A DNA stretch of 8,030 bases, from contig CAYIPT010000024.1 of assembly GCA_964365465.1 (NCBI GenBank), positions 1-8,030 on the forward strand. The letters run 5' to 3'. How positions within the stretch are numbered: position 1 is the stretch's first letter; each line of letters begins with the position of its first letter. Positions 4,781 to 8,030 of the stretch are shown piece by piece. Below the pieces are notes generated by a model. It had not been told where the DNA came from, did not search any database, and saw only the letters and a program-made list of their open reading frames with translations. The position numbers were made by a program, and so were the translations under genes. The stretch comes from WO2-35-19 sp964365465 (GTDB lineage Bacteria; Patescibacteriota; Minisyncoccia; Phycocordibacterales; WO2-35-19).

Positions 4781-5725
4781 ATGGAACGAACTGAGTTTAA
4801 AACAAAATTAAAAAGAGTGGTAAAGGCAGGCCTCTTCAATTTTTGGCGAAGCGGTTATGTTTCGCTGGCCTCTGTTTTGGTTATGATGGAATCACTTTTT
4901 ATGATTGGTTCTGTAATCTTTGTCGGAGCTATTTTAAGTGTTGTTATGCAAGAGTTTCGCAATAAGGTTGATATAAATGTTTATTTTGTGGCGACAGCTC
5001 CAGAAGAAGAAATTCTTTCTATAAAAAAGAAAACTGAATCTCTACCCGAGGTTAAGTCTGTAGAATATGTGAATAGAGAACAAACTCTAATAAATTTCAA
5101 ATTAAGACATGAAAATGACCAACTCACTCTCCAGGCTCTTGAGGAGTTGGGTGATAATCCTTTTGGGGCATCGCTTAACATAAAAGCCAAAGAACCGTCA
5201 CAATATGGAAGTATTGCTAATTTTCTAAATGAAGAAAATATTCTCTCAAGCGATGGAAAGAAAATAATTAATGAAAATACTTATTTCAAAAATGAAAATC
5301 AAGCTTCTATAAATAAATTATCCAAAATAATAAAGTTAGTTGAAAGCTTTGGTCTTTTGCTATCTATCACCCTGGTTTTTGTTTCGGTAATAATAACTTT
5401 TAGTACTATTCGTTTAGCTATCCATATTTCCCGTGAAGAAATTAGTGTGATGCAACTTGTTGGCGCCTCTAAAAACTATGTAAAAGGGCCTTTTGTTGTT
5501 ACTGGGGTTTTGGTGGGACTTATTTCTGGATTCATTACTATAATTTTATTTTTCCCTATATTATATTTTATTAGCGGTCATACAGAAAACTTTTTTATGG
5601 GTTTTAATATTTTTGTCTATTACCTGAGAAATTTCTTTCAAATTCTTTTTATAGTTATCGGGTCCGGCGTGGCCATTGGCGCCATCTCCAGCTTCCTAGC
5701 CGTTCGCAAGTATCTAAAGTTGTAG
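4781..5725 (+). CDS. ftsX: cell division permease-like protein FtsX
   Basis: The 314-residue membrane partner of FtsE has four predicted helices: about 28-55, 187-212, 236-264 and 284-308. A large extracytoplasmic loop (about 57-185) carries the family pattern DINVYF (64-69), SVEYVNREQ (93-101) and DNPFGASLNI (125-134). This loop normally contacts the hydrolase or its regulator. The conserved block RLAIHISREEISVMQLVGAS (211-230) follows the second helix. The ATG comes one base after the ftsE stop with no SD, so translation is probably coupled. Codon use is more AT-rich than in ftsE and early pyrG. Confidence 0.93.
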   Translation: MERTEFKTKLKRVVKAGLFNFWRSGYVSLASVLVMMESLFMIGSVIFVGAILSVVMQEFRNKVDINVYFVATAPEEEILSIKKKTESLPEVKSVEYVNREQTLINFKLRHENDQLTLQALEELGDNPFGASLNIKAKEPSQYGSIANFLNEENILSSDGKKIINENTYFKNENQASINKLSKIIKLVESFGLLLSITLVFVSVIITFSTIRLAIHISREEISVMQLVGASKNYVKGPFVVTGVLVGLISGFITIILFFPILYFISGHTENFFMGFNIFVYYLRNFFQILFIVIGSGVAIGAISSFLAVRKYLKL

Positions 5726-5726
5726 T

Positions 5727-7436
5727 ATGCTGAAAGGGATGAAAAAAAAGAATCATAAATACATTTTTGTTGTGGGTGGCGTGATGTCGGGAGTAGGAAA
5801 GGGAATCGCTTCGTCGTCCATAGGCAAAATCCTCCAAAGCAAGGGCTTCAGGGTCAACCCCATAAAGGTTGACCCTTACTTGAATGTGGACGCCGGCAAT
5901 ATGAACCCGACTGAGCATGGCGAGGTTTTTGTGCTTGATTCCGGTCTTGAAACAGATCAAGATATGGGCAATTACGAGAGATTTTTGGAAATGGATTTGA
6001 GCTCGGCGGATTATATGACTTCCGGCATGATTTACAAATATGTTATTGAAAAAGAGCGCAATCTAGGCTATCGGGGAAAATGCGTGGAGGCCATACCTCA
6101 TATCACCGAAGAAATTTTAAGGCGCATTAAAAAGGCGGCCGACGAACATGAATCGGACATTTCCTTAATTGAAATTGGCGGCACCATAGGCGATTACCAG
6201 AATATTCTTTTTATTGAGGCGGCTCGGACGCTCAAAATAAAATATCCCCAGGATGTCATTTTTGTGATGGTCAGTTATCTGCCGGTGCCGGGCTCTCTAG
6301 GAGAAATGAAAACCCGCCCGACCCAGAATGCGGTGCGCCAGCTGAACTCTTACGGCGTCCAGCCGGATATCATTATCGCTCGCGGCGCCCAGCCGCTTGA
6401 CCACAAGCGCAAGGAGAAAATCGCCATGGCCTGCGCCATTGCTCCGGAAAATGTCATCTCGGCGCCGGATATTGAAAGCATTTATGATGTGCCCATTAAT
6501 TTTGAAAAAGATAAAATCAGCAGCATTATTTTGAAAATTTTTCACTGGCGCTCAAAAACCAACGGCAATTCTCTGAGGGACTGGAAAAACTTTGTCCACA
6601 AAAGAACTAGAGCAAAAAGGCATATAAATATAGCTGTAGTCGGCAAATATTTTGACACCGGAGATTTTGTTTTATCCGACGCTTATGTTTCGGTTATTGA
6701 AGCCGTTAAATTTTCATCATGTTGGGAAGGAGCTTGCGCCAAGCTGTCATGGATAAATTCAAAGGAATACGAAACAGACCCTAAAAAAATAACAGAACTT
6801 AAAAAGTTTGATGGCATTATAGTGCCGGGCGGATTTGGCGAATCGGGCATTGAGGGAGTGATCATGGCTATTGAATTTGCCCGCAAAAACAAAATCCCTT
6901 ATTTGGGTTTATGCTATGGTATGCAGCTTATGGTTGTAGAATTCTGCCGCAATGTCTTAGATTGGCAGGATGCACACACGGCCGAAATAAATCCAGACAG
7001 CTCCCATGTAGTCATAGACATTATGCCGGAGCAAAAGAAGCTTTTAGCGGAAGAAAAATATGGAGCCACTATGCGCCTCGGCGCTTATCCGGCGGTTTTA
7101 AAAGATGGAACAATTGCTCGCGAAGCGTATTTATCCGCCTTGCCCGACGGAGTTTTAACGAAGGCGGGCGAAGCCATGCAAATTTCAGAACGCCACCGCC
7201 ACCGCTATGAAGTCAATCCGGAATACATTGCCGATATAGAAAAAGAAGGCATGATTTTTTCGGCCACTTCGCCTGACGGCCGACTTATGGAAATAGCCGA
7301 ATTGCCAAGGGAAAAACACCCATTTTTTCTCGGCACTCAATTTCATCCGGAGTTCAAGGCCCGCCCCCTTCATCCTCACCCTCTTTTTAACGCTTTCATC
7401 AAAGCCGCTTTAAATAAAAAAATGAAAAAGCAGTGA
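5727..7436 (+). CDS. pyrG: CTP synthase (glutamine-hydrolysing)
   Basis: This enzyme makes CTP from UTP, ATP and glutamine (EC 6.3.4.2). The N-terminal synthetase domain (about 10-290) has the ATP loop GGVMSGVGKG (17-26), KVDPYLNVD (47-55), HGEVFVLDSGLETD (64-77) and IEIGGTIGD (148-156). The C-terminal class I glutamine amidotransferase domain (about 298-560) has oxyanion-strand PGGF (367-370) and the full triad: nucleophile Cys396 in LGLCYGMQL, and His540 and Glu542 in TQFHPEF. ERHRHRYEVN (488-497) is a family hallmark. The length of 569 is slightly above the usual 535-550. The ATG at 5727, one base after ftsX, is taken as the start. The ATG at 5739 would begin closer to the conserved core, but its AAAGGG is too near to serve as an SD. 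The gene ends in TGA with no visible terminator. Confidence 0.97.
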   Translation: MLKGMKKKNHKYIFVVGGVMSGVGKGIASSSIGKILQSKGFRVNPIKVDPYLNVDAGNMNPTEHGEVFVLDSGLETDQDMGNYERFLEMDLSSADYMTSGMIYKYVIEKERNLGYRGKCVEAIPHITEEILRRIKKAADEHESDISLIEIGGTIGDYQNILFIEAARTLKIKYPQDVIFVMVSYLPVPGSLGEMKTRPTQNAVRQLNSYGVQPDIIIARGAQPLDHKRKEKIAMACAIAPENVISAPDIESIYDVPINFEKDKISSIILKIFHWRSKTNGNSLRDWKNFVHKRTRAKRHINIAVVGKYFDTGDFVLSDAYVSVIEAVKFSSCWEGACAKLSWINSKEYETDPKKITELKKFDGIIVPGGFGESGIEGVIMAIEFARKNKIPYLGLCYGMQLMVVEFCRNVLDWQDAHTAEINPDSSHVVIDIMPEQKKLLAEEKYGATMRLGAYPAVLKDGTIAREAYLSALPDGVLTKAGEAMQISERHRHRYEVNPEYIADIEKEGMIFSATSPDGRLMEIAELPREKHPFFLGTQFHPEFKARPLHPHPLFNAFIKAALNKKMKKQ

Positions 7437-7468
7437 TTTTATCCAATAATTATCATTAACTTAAAAAT

Positions 7469-7540
7469 ATGACTGAACAAATAAAATTTGACAGCGGAGA
7501 CATAGAAGCAAATAGAAAGCGACCAAATCCTGCATCCTAA
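7469..7540 (+). CDS. tiny open frame, possible gene remnant (23 aa)
   Basis: ATG to TAA encodes 23 residues beginning MTEQIKFDSGDIEANRK. There is no SD and no domain. The beginning looks like a normal protein N terminus that breaks off, so it may be the 5' stub of a deleted gene. It is too short to judge, and chance is quite possible. The interval 7437-7468 holds nothing recognisable. Confidence 0.15.
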   Translation: MTEQIKFDSGDIEANRKRPNPAS

Positions 7541-7639
7541 AGATTATGAACAATAGCGCCTTTTTTATATTTAATTTTGTCTAAAACCGTTTTATCTGCT
7601 ATTTTAATAGCATCCCACTTCGCTAAAAGCTTCGCGGGA
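7537..7639 (-). pseudogene. minus-strand open remnant, convergent to pyrG
   Basis: Read on the minus strand, the frame ending with TAG at 7539-7537 encodes AKWDAIKIADKTV, then LDKIKYKKGAIVHNL before the stop. This has the composition of a real C terminus. It stays open toward the right through the hairpin repeat and the tRNA-like segment until a TGA near 7705, but no ATG, GTG or TTG start is found. It may be the 3' end of a gene whose front was removed when the repeat, tRNA and GIY-YIG material arrived. No family can be named. Confidence 0.2.
7613..7639. repeat. imperfect hairpin repeat with duplicated TTCGC
   Basis: TCCC (7613-7616) and GGGA (7636-7639) close an imperfect hairpin around GCTAAAAGC (7622-7630), with TTCGC occurring on both sides of the centre. 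It is a G+C-richer patch in AT-rich surroundings. Only one copy is seen in the window. Confidence 0.35.
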
Positions 7640-7665
7640 CTTATTGCCAGATCGTCTAATGGTAG

Positions 7666-7696
7666 TCGCCTCCTCGGCGACTCGCCGGAGAGGCGA
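7666..7696. repeat. twin-unit palindromic element in the tRNA fragment
   Basis: Two hairpin units, TCGCC-TCCTC-GGCGA (7666-7680) and TCGCC-GGAGA-GGCGA (7682-7696), are separated by one C and pair with each other at 13 of 15 positions. The design (two tandem 15-base palindromes that also form one larger palindrome) is the same as at 3627-3656, although the bases differ. Confidence 0.6.
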
Positions 7697-7699
7697 GGA
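7695..7699 (+). promoter_or_regulatory. Shine-Dalgarno GAGGA built from palindrome and tRNA bases
   Basis: GAGGA lies seven bases before the GIY-YIG ATG (7707). Its first two bases are the end of the palindrome and the rest is the D-stem strand GGAC of the tRNA fragment. It fixes the start of the nuclease-like gene. Confidence 0.55.
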
Positions 7700-7706
7700 C
7701 AAATTC

Positions 7707-8030
7707 ATGTTTTATGCTTATGTTTTAAAAAGCAAGAAGAATAAAAGATTCTATTATGGATCTACTGATGATTTGAAGAGAAGATTTAAGGAACATAATA
7801 ATGGAATTGGTGGAAAATATACAAGAGATAATAGACCATTTGAATTAGTGTATTATGAAGCTTATACTTCTTATGACTTGGCAAGACGAGCGGAAAAGTT
7901 TTATAAAATCGGATATGGCAGGGAAGTATTGAAAAGTAAATTAGAAAAAAATAACAATATGATTTTTACCAGAGCTGCGGGATCATCTAGTGGTAGGATG
8001 CGACTCTCTGAAAGTCGTCACCTTGGTTCG
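7707..8030 (+). CDS. GIY-YIG nuclease family protein (3' end beyond window)
   Basis: Residues 1-81 form a minimal single-domain GIY-YIG protein of the URI type: YAYVL (3-7) stands for GIY, FYYGST (15-20) for YIG, followed by DLKRRFKEHNNG (22-33) with the conserved Arg and His, and RRAEKFYK (60-67) with the likely metal-binding Glu63. No DNA-binding extension is seen. The frame has no stop by base 8030. From residue 90 it reads AGSSSGRMRLSESRHLGS, which is the in-frame translation of the tRNA-Gln gene and not a protein domain. The SD at 7695-7699 is good. Small proteins of this type are common in CPR genomes and have no established function. The position between two tRNA-like segments suggests mobility. 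Confidence 0.88.
   Translation, partial: MFYAYVLKSKKNKRFYYGSTDDLKRRFKEHNNGIGGKYTRDNRPFELVYYEAYTSYDLARRAEKFYKIGYGREVLKSKLEKNNNMIFTRAAGSSSGRMRLSESRHLGS
7976..8030 (+). tRNA. tRNA-Gln (anticodon CTG), truncated by window end
   Basis: TGCGGGA acceptor strand (7976-7982), TC linker, D stem ATCT/GGAT around AGTGGTA, and anticodon stem CGACT/AGTCG around CTCTGAA with CTG at 8008-8010. The T-stem strand CTTGG and the loop start TTCG reach the window edge. The initial T is typical of Gln tRNAs. The gene lies wholly inside the open frame of the GIY-YIG gene on the same strand. Confidence 0.82.

Larger units (their letters stand above)
7645..7701 (+). pseudogene. 5' fragment of a tRNA (Gln-like) with its D arm split by a palindrome
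   Basis: TGCCAGA-TC-GTCT-AATGGTA (7645-7664) has the order and lengths of a tRNA acceptor strand, linker, D stem and D loop. The 3' strand of the D stem, GGAC (7697-7700), plus A, appears only after a 32-base interruption. Beyond it there is no anticodon arm; the GIY-YIG gene begins instead. It matches the start of the tRNA-Gln at 7976 at 17 of 21 positions, including the initial T typical of Gln tRNAs. I infer a dead tRNA-Gln copy or a captured 5' piece. Confidence 0.5.

Noticed and set aside
5911..7400. Several 60-100 codon frames within pyrG on both strands
   Set aside because: They overlap the clearly conserved CTP synthase and show no motif of their own.
7434..7436. UGA recoded as glycine, as in some CPR lineages
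   Set aside because: TGA ends pyrG at the expected C terminus, no internal UGA occurs at conserved positions of the core genes, and RF2 is encoded.
1..8030. CRISPR array, IS transposase, phage structural genes, toxin-antitoxin pair
   Set aside because: I saw no regularly spaced repeats, transposase motifs or recognisable genes of these classes on either strand.

Overview
The window looks like chromosome from an uncultivated bacterium of the Candidate Phyla Radiation (Patescibacteria, most likely the Parcubacteria side). This is an inference from several traits: a peptide chain release factor 2 with a shortened N-terminal domain, core genes packed end to end with no Shine-Dalgarno (SD) sequence, tRNA genes abutting reading frames, small GC-rich palindromes scattered in genes, and a minimal GIY-YIG protein beside a tRNA. 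No rRNA or other marker is present to settle the lineage. UGA is a normal stop here (pyrG ends in TGA and an SPF-type RF2 is encoded), which argues against the glycine-recoding CPR groups.

Layout. Positions 1 to about 1010 form a GC-richer block (about 60% G+C at 841-900, against about 20% at 1561-1620, counted by hand). It holds short uncharacterised genes with clear SD sites: a 147-residue protein with a CxC...CxxC zinc-ribbon pattern, a 48-residue protein, and one or two doubtful small frames upstream. Hairpins separate them and two terminators close the block at 977-1009 and 1033-1055. A GC-rich intergenic repeat follows, then a promoter and tRNA-Thr(GGT). Four bases after that tRNA starts an operon-like pair: a two-heme ferric-reductase/NADPH-oxidase-like flavocytochrome and a membrane-anchored cytochrome b5-like protein. 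Next come tRNA-Thr(CGT) and, six bases later, prfB. Then ftsE, ftsX and pyrG follow with 28-, 1- and 1-base gaps. The region after pyrG (7437-7706) is a junkyard of fragments: a tiny frame, a minus-strand open remnant, a hairpin repeat and the 5' part of a tRNA whose D arm is split by a palindrome. A GIY-YIG nuclease-like gene follows, and its frame runs into a tRNA-Gln(CTG) that leaves the window.

How the genes work together. The flavocytochrome and the b5 protein probably form a short membrane electron route from cytoplasmic NAD(P)H through FAD and two hemes to an external b-type heme domain. RF2 ends translation at UGA and UAA. FtsEX is the divisome ATP-binding-cassette complex that controls peptidoglycan hydrolases. 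CTP synthase supplies CTP.

Most unusual signals: (1) two palindromes of the same architecture (two 15-base hairpin units in tandem), one an exact 30-base in-frame insert in prfB, the other splitting a tRNA-like D arm and helping to make the SD of the GIY-YIG gene; (2) the GIY-YIG gene lying between two tRNA-Gln-like 5' segments and reading into the second; (3) two tRNA/CDS junctions, plus a TATAAT box seven bases before the ftsE ATG, all of which predict leaderless or nearly leaderless mRNAs, whereas the accessory genes have SD sites.
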